A DNA stretch of 64,000 nt. It comes from Hymenobacter telluris (GTDB lineage: Bacteria > Bacteroidota > Bacteroidia > Cytophagales > Hymenobacteraceae). Below the pieces are notes generated by a model. That model ran no database searches. It was given only the letters and a program-made list of their open reading frames with translations, and was not told the origin of the DNA. Below are positions 46,647-54,080 of this stretch, piece by piece. Positions within the stretch are counted from its first letter, which is position 1. Every line of letters starts with the position of its first letter. The stretch covers positions 1 through 64,000 of the forward strand of contig NZ_JAFLQZ010000011.1 of the NCBI RefSeq assembly GCF_017313265.1, written 5' to 3'. Made by a program: the position numbers and the translations under genes.

Positions 46647-47981
46647 ATGAAATCCTTTCTCACGCATATCAAAGACAAGTTCGGCGACGGTAACTACGAG
46701 GGCGACCAGTTCGGTGGGGCCGGCGGCCACGATGGTACGGGCTTGCCAACGGGCAACCCTGGCAACTTCATGTTTGCCACCGGCATCGAGTGCTCGTACC
46801 CCACCATAGCGGGCGGCACCATCCGGCGCGATTTGCTGGCCGAAACCGACCATTACAACCGCTACAAGGAAGACCTGGGCCTGGTAAAGGAAATGGGCCT
46901 GAAGGTGCTGCGCTACAACCTGCCGTACTACCTCATCCATAAAGCCCCTGGTAAGTTCGACTGGGAATTTGCCGACCTGGCCATGGCCGAAATCCAGCGC
47001 CTCGGCATCACTCCCATCCTGGATTTGATGCACTTCGGCGTGCCCGACTGGATTGGCAACTTTCAGAACCCCGAGCTGCCAGTGCACTTTGCCGAGTACT
47101 GCGGAGCCGTGGCCCGGCGCTATCCGTGGGTGCGGTTCTATACGCCTGTTAATGAGATATATGTAACGGCGCGGGCTTCGGCCAAAGACGGCATCTGGAA
47201 CGAGCAGCTGAAAGACGACCGGGCCTTCATTACGGCCATGAAGCACATCACGGCGGCCAGCATCATGGGTACCCAGCAGATTGCCAAGTACCGCCCCGAC
47301 TGCGTGATTGTGCAAAGCGAATCGGCGGAGTACATCCACGAGATGCGCGCCGTGGAGAGCGACGAAATCCGCCTGACCAACAAGCTCCGGTTCCTGTCGC
47401 TGGACTTGCTGTACGCCCACACCATCGACGCCGAAGTGCTGCTCTACTGCCTCGACAACGGCATGACCCGCGAGGAAGTGAAGTGGTTTATGGCCGGCGA
47501 ACCACCGGGCTACCAGATTATGGGCAACGACTACTACGGCCGCAACGAGAAGATAATTAAGCCCGATGGCAGCTGGTGCGAAGCCGAGGACGTGCTGGGC
47601 TGGTACACCATGACCAAGCAGTATTACGAGCGGTACCGCAAGCCCGTGATGCACACCGAAACCAACACCTTCAAAGCCAAGGATGCCGAGTGCTGGCTCT
47701 GGAAGCAGTGGGTGAACGTGCAGCGCATCCGGCAGGACGGGGTGCCGGTGGTGGGCTTCACCTGGTATTCCCTGCTCGACCAGCTCGACTGGGACATCAG
47801 CCTCGCCGAGAAGCGCCTCACCGTCAATGCCTGCGGCCTCTACGACCTGGACCGCAAAATCCGGCCGGTGGGGGAGAGCTACAAAATGCTGATTCGGGAG
47901 TTCGGCCAAATCACCGTCATGCCCCACGGCGAGATTTTCGAATTCACCACCCGGCCTTCCACGCTGAAAGTGGAGAAATAA
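46647..47981 (+). CDS. Family 1-type glycosyl hydrolase
   Basis: A 444-residue (beta/alpha)8-barrel glycosidase, cytoplasmic as no signal peptide is seen. The general acid/base is Glu170 in FYTPVNE, and the nucleophile is Glu338 in VMHTETN, in place of the ITENG of typical GH1 beta-glucosidases. GIECSYPTIAGG at about 46-57 replaces the usual QIEG. These are the features of the divergent GH1-like group often found next to GMC oxidoreductases. Possible substrates are beta-glucosides, or glycosides oxidised by the neighbouring dehydrogenase; neither can be proved here. It follows the GMC gene on the same strand and ends at a good terminator. Confidence 0.87.
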   Translation: MKSFLTHIKDKFGDGNYEGDQFGGAGGHDGTGLPTGNPGNFMFATGIECSYPTIAGGTIRRDLLAETDHYNRYKEDLGLVKEMGLKVLRYNLPYYLIHKAPGKFDWEFADLAMAEIQRLGITPILDLMHFGVPDWIGNFQNPELPVHFAEYCGAVARRYPWVRFYTPVNEIYVTARASAKDGIWNEQLKDDRAFITAMKHITAASIMGTQQIAKYRPDCVIVQSESAEYIHEMRAVESDEIRLTNKLRFLSLDLLYAHTIDAEVLLYCLDNGMTREEVKWFMAGEPPGYQIMGNDYYGRNEKIIKPDGSWCEAEDVLGWYTMTKQYYERYRKPVMHTETNTFKAKDAECWLWKQWVNVQRIRQDGVPVVGFTWYSLLDQLDWDISLAEKRLTVNACGLYDLDRKIRPVGESYKMLIREFGQITVMPHGEIFEFTTRPSTLKVEK

Positions 47982-47982
47982 G

Positions 47983-48030
47983 CAACAGCCGGCGGTGCCT
48001 TCTCGGAAGGCACTTCCGGCTGTTGTTCTA
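47983..48030 (+). terminator. Terminator of the GH1 cluster
   Basis: CAACAGCCGG (47983-47992) pairs with CCGGCTGTTG (48016-48025), and inside it GTGCCTT pairs with AAGGCAC, giving a long stem with a 2x2 internal loop, followed by TTCTATTTTA. Confidence 0.85.
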
Positions 48031-48105
48031 TTTTATATAGCCAGAAGTACAAATATTCGCGGCGAATTATGTAGGTTGAAGCAGTCTTCATCTATCGTAT
48101 TCGCC

Positions 48106-49548
48106 ATGAAATCAACTAGACTACTTCAGCTTGGTTGGGGCCTGCCGCTGCTTCTGCTGGGTTTGAGTGCGTGCAGCCCCAAAACCAGCACCGCCATTAC
48201 CGCGCCTGCCGGGGCCGCCACCACGGCGCCCGTTCCCGCCGAAGCAGTTCCGGCAGTAGCGGGTTTTCAGGTGCCGGTGGAGTACTACACGCTGCCCAAC
48301 GGCCTGAAAGTGGTGCTTTCGCCCGACCATACGGCCCCCACGGCCACAGTGGCGGCGTACTACAACATCGGGTTCCGAAACGAGCCCAAAGACCGGACCG
48401 GCTTCGCGCATCTGTTTGAGCATCTGATGTTTCAGGGCTCCCAGAACTTGGGCAAGATGGAGTTTATCCAGCTGATTCAGAAGAACGGCGGGGTGCTGAA
48501 CGGCTCTACCCGCTTCGACTTCACCAACTATTTCGAGGTGGTGCCGTCGCACAAGCTGGAAACCATGCTGTGGGCCGAAGCCGACCGGATGCGCGGCCTC
48601 GCCATCACGCAGGCCAACCTCACCAACCAGCAGGGCGTGGTGAAAAACGAGGTGCGCGTGAACGTGCTGAACGCGCCCTACGGTGGTTTTCCGTGGCTGG
48701 ACATGCCCCAGAAAGCCAACAAGAACTGGAACAACGCGCATAACTTCTACGGCGACCTGAAAGACCTTGACGCTGCCACTTTGGAAGACGCGCAGGCGTT
48801 TTTCAAAACCTACTACGCCCCCAACAACGCCGTGCTGGCTGTAGTCGGCGACTTCGAGCCGGCCGAAGCTAAAGCTTGGGTAACCAAGTACTTCGCGGCC
48901 ATTCCCAGCTCCCCGCAGCCCCCCAAGCCCGACCTCACGGAGCCGCGCCAGGAGCAGGAGCAGCGCTTCACCAAAGACGACAAGCTGGCCACCAAGCCCG
49001 CCCTGGCCTTTGCCTACCACATGCCCGAGCGCAACTCGCCCGAGTACTACGCCCTCATCCTGCTCGACCAGATTTTGCTGCAAGGCAAAGACAGCCGCTT
49101 ATACCAAGCCATGGTGCAGAAGCGCGGCTACTCCGACAACGTAAGCGGCGGCATCAACTACCTCGGCAACGCCTTCAACTACGCCGGCCCCATGCTCTGG
49201 ATGGGCGACCTGACCTACGACCAAAACGTGAAGGCTGATTCGGTGGTGAGCATTTTAGACCAGGAAATCAACCGCTTAGGCAAAGGTGGCGTCAGTCAGG
49301 CCACGCTGGATTTGGCGGTGGTGAAGCTGCGTTCCAGCCTCTACGACCAACTCAGCGGCTCCGACAATTTCGGCCGCGCCGATATGCTGGCGGCCTTCGC
49401 GCTGTTCGACAACAACCCCGGCCGCATCAACACGCTGGAAGCGGAATTCAAGAAAGTAACGCCGGCGCTGATGCAGAAAACCATTCAGGAATACCTGCGG
49501 CCCACCAATCGTACCTTGCTCATCGTCAACCCGATGGCCAAGAGCTAA
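48106..49548 (+). CDS. M16 family zinc metallopeptidase, catalytic, lipoprotein
   Basis: A 480-residue pitrilysin-like peptidase. ATG 48106 gives a lipoprotein signal with lipobox LSAC (Cys23). The inverted zinc motif is His102-Leu-Phe-Glu105-His106 and the third ligand is Glu182 (VKNEVRV), 76 residues on, exactly the HXXEH-X76-E of the M16B family. It therefore should be the active half. It should sit in the periplasm attached to a membrane and degrade peptides or process proteins. The next gene, 50 bases on, encodes the partner without zinc ligands, and the two probably form a heterodimer. Confidence 0.93.
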   Translation: MKSTRLLQLGWGLPLLLLGLSACSPKTSTAITAPAGAATTAPVPAEAVPAVAGFQVPVEYYTLPNGLKVVLSPDHTAPTATVAAYYNIGFRNEPKDRTGFAHLFEHLMFQGSQNLGKMEFIQLIQKNGGVLNGSTRFDFTNYFEVVPSHKLETMLWAEADRMRGLAITQANLTNQQGVVKNEVRVNVLNAPYGGFPWLDMPQKANKNWNNAHNFYGDLKDLDAATLEDAQAFFKTYYAPNNAVLAVVGDFEPAEAKAWVTKYFAAIPSSPQPPKPDLTEPRQEQEQRFTKDDKLATKPALAFAYHMPERNSPEYYALILLDQILLQGKDSRLYQAMVQKRGYSDNVSGGINYLGNAFNYAGPMLWMGDLTYDQNVKADSVVSILDQEINRLGKGGVSQATLDLAVVKLRSSLYDQLSGSDNFGRADMLAAFALFDNNPGRINTLEAEFKKVTPALMQKTIQEYLRPTNRTLLIVNPMAKS

Positions 49549-49598
49549 CGGCCGTATTCTGTTTTGCTAGTTGTATTCACCTCCTGACGCTGAACCCT

Positions 49599-51059
49599 AT
49601 GAAACCGCTATATCTTACGCTGCTAGGTGCCGCCTTGGCCGTTGCCAGCGCGCCAACTGTTTCGGCCCAAACAAAGCCCGCAAAACCTGCTGCCAAGCCC
49701 GCTGCCGCCCAAGCCGCTGCCCCGGCCGCGCCGAAGGAAGCCCCGCCCGTTGGCAGTACGCCCCGTGATTTTGCCTTGCCCGCCAAGGAAGAATTTGTGT
49801 TGCCGAACGGCTTGAAAGCCAAGTTGGTGCCTTATGGTCAAGTGCCCAAGGTAACGATGATGGTCGCCATTCAGGCCGGCAACGTGCACGAAGCCGCCGA
49901 CCAAGTAGGCGTTGCCGACTTGTTGGGCAAGCTGATGAACGAAGGCACTACCACTTTCAACGCCACCCAACTGGCGGATAAAGTTGCCCGCATGGGCGGC
50001 TCCCTGAACATTTCGGTGGGCCAGGACCAGACCATGGTATGGGCTTCTTGCCTCTCCGAATATGCGCCGGAACTGGCGGCGTTGCTGGCTGAGGTGGTGC
50101 TGCGTCCCGCGTTGCCGGCCGCGGAGTTGCCGCGCATCAAAACCGACTTCAAGCGGCAGATGAACCTAGCCCGCGCCCAACCCGGCACCCAGGCCCGCCA
50201 AAAATTCTCGGCCTCGCTCTACGGCAACCACCCCTACGGCCGGCCCCTGCCCACCGATGCTGCCATTGATGCCCTCACGCTGGAGCAAGTGAAGGCGTTC
50301 TACCAGAGCCAGTACGGCGCCAAGCGCACCAGCGTGTACGTGGCCGGCAAGTTCAACGCGCCCGTTCTGCGCGAGGCCATTACCAAAGCCTGGAGCGAGT
50401 GGGCACCCGGCCCCGAGCCCCGCATCGAAGTAGCCAAAGCCCAGTTCCGGCCCGATGTCATGACCCTCGACCGGCCCAGCGCCCCGCAGTCCACCATCGT
50501 CATCGGCATGCCCGTCGTGGACCCTAGCCACCCCGATTATATGCGTCTGCGCGTTACCAACTCGTTGCTGGGCGGTTCGTTCGGCTCGCGCATCACGCGC
50601 AACATTCGGGAGGATAAAGGTTACACGTATTCGCCATACAGTTACGTGGAAACGCACTACCGTGCCGGCAACTGGAGCCAGAACGCCGACGTGACCACCC
50701 AGGAAACCGGCAATTCGCTCAAGGAAATCGTGTACGAAATCGAGCGGCTGCAAAAAGAAGCTCCTTCGGCCGAAGAGCTGAAAGGCATCCAGAACTACGA
50801 GTCGGGCTTGTTTGTGCTGCGCAATTCCACGCCGGGCGGCATCATCAACCAGCTCAACACCCTGGACCTTCATGGCCTCCCCGACAGCTACCTCACCGAG
50901 CAGGTGAAAAACATCAACGCCGTTACGCCGCAGCAGGTGAGCGAAACCGCCCGCAAATACGTCCGCCCCGAAGCCATGACGGTAGTAGTAGTCGGCGACA
51001 AAAAAATCATCGACCCCCAAATCAAGAAGTTCAAGGAATCCAGGAAGAAGGCGCTGTAG
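49599..51059 (+). CDS. M16 family metallopeptidase, non-catalytic partner
   Basis: A 486-residue M16B-like subunit with signal peptide (MKPLYLTLLGAALAVASAPTVSA) and a Lys/Pro/Ala-rich stretch. Where the partner has HLFEH this protein has ADLLGKLMNEGT, so the zinc motif is lost. It keeps the substrate-binding Arg/Tyr segment in the C-terminal half (SRITRNIREDKGYTYSPYS, about 325-345). This is the usual split of M16B peptidases into an active and a non-active chain. It follows the catalytic lipoprotein gene closely and probably shares its transcript. A 49-bp inverted repeat starts 3 bases after the stop. Confidence 0.92.
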   Translation: MKPLYLTLLGAALAVASAPTVSAQTKPAKPAAKPAAAQAAAPAAPKEAPPVGSTPRDFALPAKEEFVLPNGLKAKLVPYGQVPKVTMMVAIQAGNVHEAADQVGVADLLGKLMNEGTTTFNATQLADKVARMGGSLNISVGQDQTMVWASCLSEYAPELAALLAEVVLRPALPAAELPRIKTDFKRQMNLARAQPGTQARQKFSASLYGNHPYGRPLPTDAAIDALTLEQVKAFYQSQYGAKRTSVYVAGKFNAPVLREAITKAWSEWAPGPEPRIEVAKAQFRPDVMTLDRPSAPQSTIVIGMPVVDPSHPDYMRLRVTNSLLGGSFGSRITRNIREDKGYTYSPYSYVETHYRAGNWSQNADVTTQETGNSLKEIVYEIERLQKEAPSAEELKGIQNYESGLFVLRNSTPGGIINQLNTLDLHGLPDSYLTEQVKNINAVTPQQVSETARKYVRPEAMTVVVVGDKKIIDPQIKKFKESRKKAL

Positions 51060-51061
51060 CG

Positions 51062-51205
51062 CTAAAAACTAGTTCCCCTCCTCAGATGAGGAGGGGCTAG
51101 GGGTGGTTGACTCATCGTTGAACGACTAACTAGTTTTAGTTTCTAGCTCTAGCTGTTCAACCACCCCTAACCCCTCCTCATCTGAGGAGGGGAACTAGTT
51201 TTTAG
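51062..51205. repeat. Inverted repeat, family 3 (copy 2)
   Basis: Arms 51062-51110 and 51157-51205 are 49 bp with a single mismatch. Arm: CTAAAAACTAGTTCCCCTCC... with an internal CCCCTCCTC..GAGGAGGGG hairpin and GGGGTGGTTGA. The 46-base loop has AACTAGTTTTAGTTTCTAGC, shared with 40565-40678. Starts 3 bases after the M16 stop codon. Confidence 0.92.
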
Positions 51206-51209
51206 TAAT

Positions 51210-51247
51210 AAGAAAGGCCGCTCCGGATTTCCGGGGCGGCCTTTCTT
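51210..51247 (-). terminator. Terminator of katA (probably bidirectional)
   Basis: AAGAAAGGCCGC at 51210-51221 pairs with GCGGCCTTTCTT at 51236-51247. It lies 20 bases beyond the katA stop on the minus strand, with T-rich sequence following on each strand. Confidence 0.85.
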
Positions 51248-51266
51248 ATCGGATAAGCTGCTGAAC

Positions 51267-52778
51267 CTAAGCGGTTACGGCGGCCGTGTTATGCTCCATT
51301 GGCATTTCGGCATCTACGCCGAGGCCTTTGGCAATGGCCATACCCAGGCGCACATCGGCGCGGAACCAGTGGCACAATTGGCGCTGGGTGATGAGGTCTT
51401 TCTTGGGGCCTTCGATGCCGCTCATGGCGCCTACTACGTTGTTGATGAGGTTCTGCTGGGCCTGCTTGTCCAGCAAGCGGAACAGGTTGCCGGCCTGGGT
51501 GTAGTGGTCGTCGTTGCCGGGGCCTTCGTTCCGGTCGTAGCGGGCGGCAAAACCGTCCAGCTCCTGGGCGGGTTCCCCCTGGGTTTTGTCTTCCACGGGG
51601 CCGTCGAACGAGTTGGGGAAGTAGTTTGGGCCGGGGCCACCGTTGGCGCCAAGGGCCATCAGGCCGTCGCGCTGGTAGTTGCTGAAGCCGAAGGGACAGG
51701 CGTTTACGGGCAGGTGCTCGTAGTTCACGCCGAGGCGGTAGCGCTGGGCATCAGGATAGCTCAGGATGCGGCCTTGCAGCATTTTGTCGGGCGAGTAGCC
51801 GATGCCGTCCACCACGTGAGCGGGCGCAAAAGCCGCTTGCTCTACGTGGGCGTGGTAGTTTTCGGGCACCGCGTTCAGCTCCATTACGCCTACCTCTTGC
51901 AGCGGAAACTCGCCCTGGGGCCACACCTTGGTAAGGTCGAAGGGGTTCCAGCGGAAGTCGCGGGCCTGCTCCTCAGTCATGGTCTGGATGAACATCGTCC
52001 AGCGCGGGAAGTTACCGTTGTCGATGGCGTCCACCAGGTCGTGCTGCGCGAAGTCGGCGTCCTCGGCCTTCATCAGGCGGGCTTCCTCGTCGGAGAAGTT
52101 CTTCACGCCCTGCTGGGTGCGGAAGTGAAACTTCACCCAGGTCCGCTCGTTGGCGGCGTTGATGAGGGAGAACGTGTGCGAGCCGTACCCGTGCATGTGA
52201 CGGTAGCCGTAGGGCGTGCCGCGGTCCGACATCAGGATGGTTACCTGGTGCAGGCTTTCGGGGTTCAGGCTCCAGTAGTCCCACATCATCGTGGGGCTCT
52301 TGCGGTTGCTGCGGGCCTCGCGCTTCTGGGTGTGGATGAAGTCCATGAACTTGATGGGGTCCTTAACGAAGAACACCGGCGTGTTGTTGCCCACCAAGTC
52401 CCAGTTGCCATCCTCGGTGTAGAACTTCAACGCAAAGCCGCGCGGGTCCCGCTCGGTATCGGCCGAGCCTTTCTCGCCGCCCACGGTGCTGAAGCGGGTG
52501 AACAGCTTGCACTCGTTACCGATTTTGCTGAACAGCTTGGCGCGGGTCAGGTGGGTGATGTCGTGGGTGACGGTGAACTTACCGTAGGCACCGCTGCCTT
52601 TGGCGTGCACCACGCGCTCCGGAATCCGCTCCCGGTTGAAATGGGCCGACTTCTCGTGGAAGAAATAGTCTTGCAGCAACAGCGGACCGCGGGCCCCAGC
52701 CGACTGCGTATTCTGGTTGTCGAAAATCGGGCGACCTGAAGCGGTGGTCAGCTTCTTGGGTTGAGTTGATTCTTCCAT
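51267..52778 (-). CDS. katA: Heme catalase
   Basis: A 503-residue monofunctional small-subunit catalase that breaks down hydrogen peroxide. Catalytic His58 (RVVHAKGSGAYG) and Asn131 (LVGNNTPVFF) are present. The proximal heme-ligand signature is at 337-345 with Tyr341 (RILSYPDAQ), where the usual Phe at the third position is Leu. No signal peptide is visible, so it is cytoplasmic. It is divergent from oxyR across 140 bases, the classic peroxide-response arrangement, and is very likely OxyR-controlled. Confidence 0.96.
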   Translation of the reverse strand: MEESTQPKKLTTASGRPIFDNQNTQSAGARGPLLLQDYFFHEKSAHFNRERIPERVVHAKGSGAYGKFTVTHDITHLTRAKLFSKIGNECKLFTRFSTVGGEKGSADTERDPRGFALKFYTEDGNWDLVGNNTPVFFVKDPIKFMDFIHTQKREARSNRKSPTMMWDYWSLNPESLHQVTILMSDRGTPYGYRHMHGYGSHTFSLINAANERTWVKFHFRTQQGVKNFSDEEARLMKAEDADFAQHDLVDAIDNGNFPRWTMFIQTMTEEQARDFRWNPFDLTKVWPQGEFPLQEVGVMELNAVPENYHAHVEQAAFAPAHVVDGIGYSPDKMLQGRILSYPDAQRYRLGVNYEHLPVNACPFGFSNYQRDGLMALGANGGPGPNYFPNSFDGPVEDKTQGEPAQELDGFAARYDRNEGPGNDDHYTQAGNLFRLLDKQAQQNLINNVVGAMSGIEGPKKDLITQRQLCHWFRADVRLGMAIAKGLGVDAEMPMEHNTAAVTA

Positions 52779-52918
52779 GAGGCGGAAAGGAAATGATAGG
52801 AGTAAACAGCAATAAACGCCCTGGCGGCGTACTGAGCGGATGCAAAGGTTGCGCTTGCAGATCTATAAACAAAATCGATTGTTTTTATATTGCTATAGCC
52901 GGTATCTATATTTGCGGC
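52779..52918. promoter_or_regulatory. katA/oxyR divergent control region
   Basis: The 140-base gap holds two palindromes, AATCGATT (52873-52880) and GCTATAGC (52892-52899), with centres 19 bases apart, in AT-rich DNA together with further CTAT elements at 52863 and 52906. This arrangement of ATAG/CTAT half-sites is what an OxyR operator could look like. TATATTTG at 52907-52914 matches the Bacteroidota -7 box, but it lies only 4 bases before the oxyR ATG and has no correctly spaced TTG, so it may instead be part of the operator. Confidence 0.5.
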
Positions 52919-53848
52919 ATGACCATCCAGCAACTTGAGTACCTGGTAGCCCTCGATACGCACCGCCAATTCGTGCTGGCCGCCGAGAAGTGCCACGTCA
53001 CGCAGCCCACCCTCAGCATGCAGCTGCAAAAGCTGGAAGAGGAGCTGGGCGTGCTACTCTTCGACCGCACCAACAAAGGCGTGCAGCCCACGGTAATAGG
53101 AGCCAAGGTAGTGCAGCAAGCCCGGCAGGTACTCCGCGAAATGCAGCAGCTGCGCGAAGTAGTACAGCTGGAAAAAGGCGAGCTGGTGGGCGAGTTGCGG
53201 CTCGGCATTATCCCAACGCTGGCACCGTATCTGGTGCCGCTGTTTTTGGTGGAGCTGGTGGAGCAGCACCCGCAGCTTCGGGTGCAGGTAGAGGAGTTGC
53301 AGTCGGCGCAGATACTACCGCGCCTCAAAGACCACACCTTGGACATCGGCCTGCTGGTAACGCCCCTCGACGACCGGCAGCTGCGCGAAATTACGGTACT
53401 GGAAGAACCTTTCCTGGGCTACATATCGGCCAATCATGCGCTGTACCAGCAGGCTACCATCGAGCCGCAGGACATGGGCGCGCCGGGACTGTGGCTGTTG
53501 CAGCAGGGCCACTGCTTCCGCCACCAGGTGCTCAACATCTGCGCCCCGGCCCCCGTGGATACCACCCGGCCCTTCACCTACGAGAGCGGCTCGATAGAAA
53601 CCCTGAAAGAGCTGGTGCGCCACAACCACGGCTACACGCTGGTGCCCGAACTATCGGTATTGCAGGAGTTAGACAATCCCATGGTGAAGCGCTTTGCTGT
53701 GCCCGAGCCGGTGCGAGAAATCAGCTTGGTGGTACACCAGGGATTCGTGCGGCTGCCGCTACTGGCCTCCCTGCGCGACATCATTGTGGGCAAGGTGCCG
53801 GAGCGACTGCGGGCCGGTAAGGCCAGCCAGAAAATCAGGTGGAAATAG
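52919..53848 (+). CDS. oxyR: OxyR hydrogen-peroxide-sensing LysR-type regulator
   Basis: A 309-residue LysR family regulator; ATG 52919 is chosen because the helix-turn-helix starts right away (TIQQLEYLVALDTHRQFVLA). The N-terminal HTH (1-60) is followed by the substrate-binding fold (about 90-300). The redox cysteines are present at exactly Cys199 and Cys208, in GHCFRHQVLNIC, the same numbers as in E. coli OxyR (GHCLRDQAMGFC). So it should form the peroxide-induced disulfide. Divergent from katA, its probable target. Confidence 0.95.
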   Translation: MTIQQLEYLVALDTHRQFVLAAEKCHVTQPTLSMQLQKLEEELGVLLFDRTNKGVQPTVIGAKVVQQARQVLREMQQLREVVQLEKGELVGELRLGIIPTLAPYLVPLFLVELVEQHPQLRVQVEELQSAQILPRLKDHTLDIGLLVTPLDDRQLREITVLEEPFLGYISANHALYQQATIEPQDMGAPGLWLLQQGHCFRHQVLNICAPAPVDTTRPFTYESGSIETLKELVRHNHGYTLVPELSVLQELDNPMVKRFAVPEPVREISLVVHQGFVRLPLLASLRDIIVGKVPERLRAGKASQKIRWK

Positions 53849-54080
53849 CACCGAACGGGTAGATTATAGGCAGGTGTTTTGTACAACAGCTGCATTGTTC
53901 TTTGCAAAGTGCCAATGGTTAGCAGAATTCAGGTATATTGAAGTTCTTCGCGGACAACGGCTACTTAATAGCCTGCGTACTGACGGATAATCTTTTAGAC
54001 CACCTGCCACCCCAGCCAGGTTTTCTCGTTTTCAGGATTTTTTGCACATTTCCCTTTTCTCCACCTTTCCTTTTTACTGC

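Noticed and set aside
47995..48105. N-terminal extension of the first M16 gene
   Set aside because: The extension begins within the GH1 terminator, and ATG 48106 starts a proper lipoprotein signal.
34544..51205. Insertion sequence or transposon ends
   Set aside because: The inverted repeats have loops of only about 20-60 bases with no transposase frame and no clear target-site duplication, so they are listed as intergenic repeats only.
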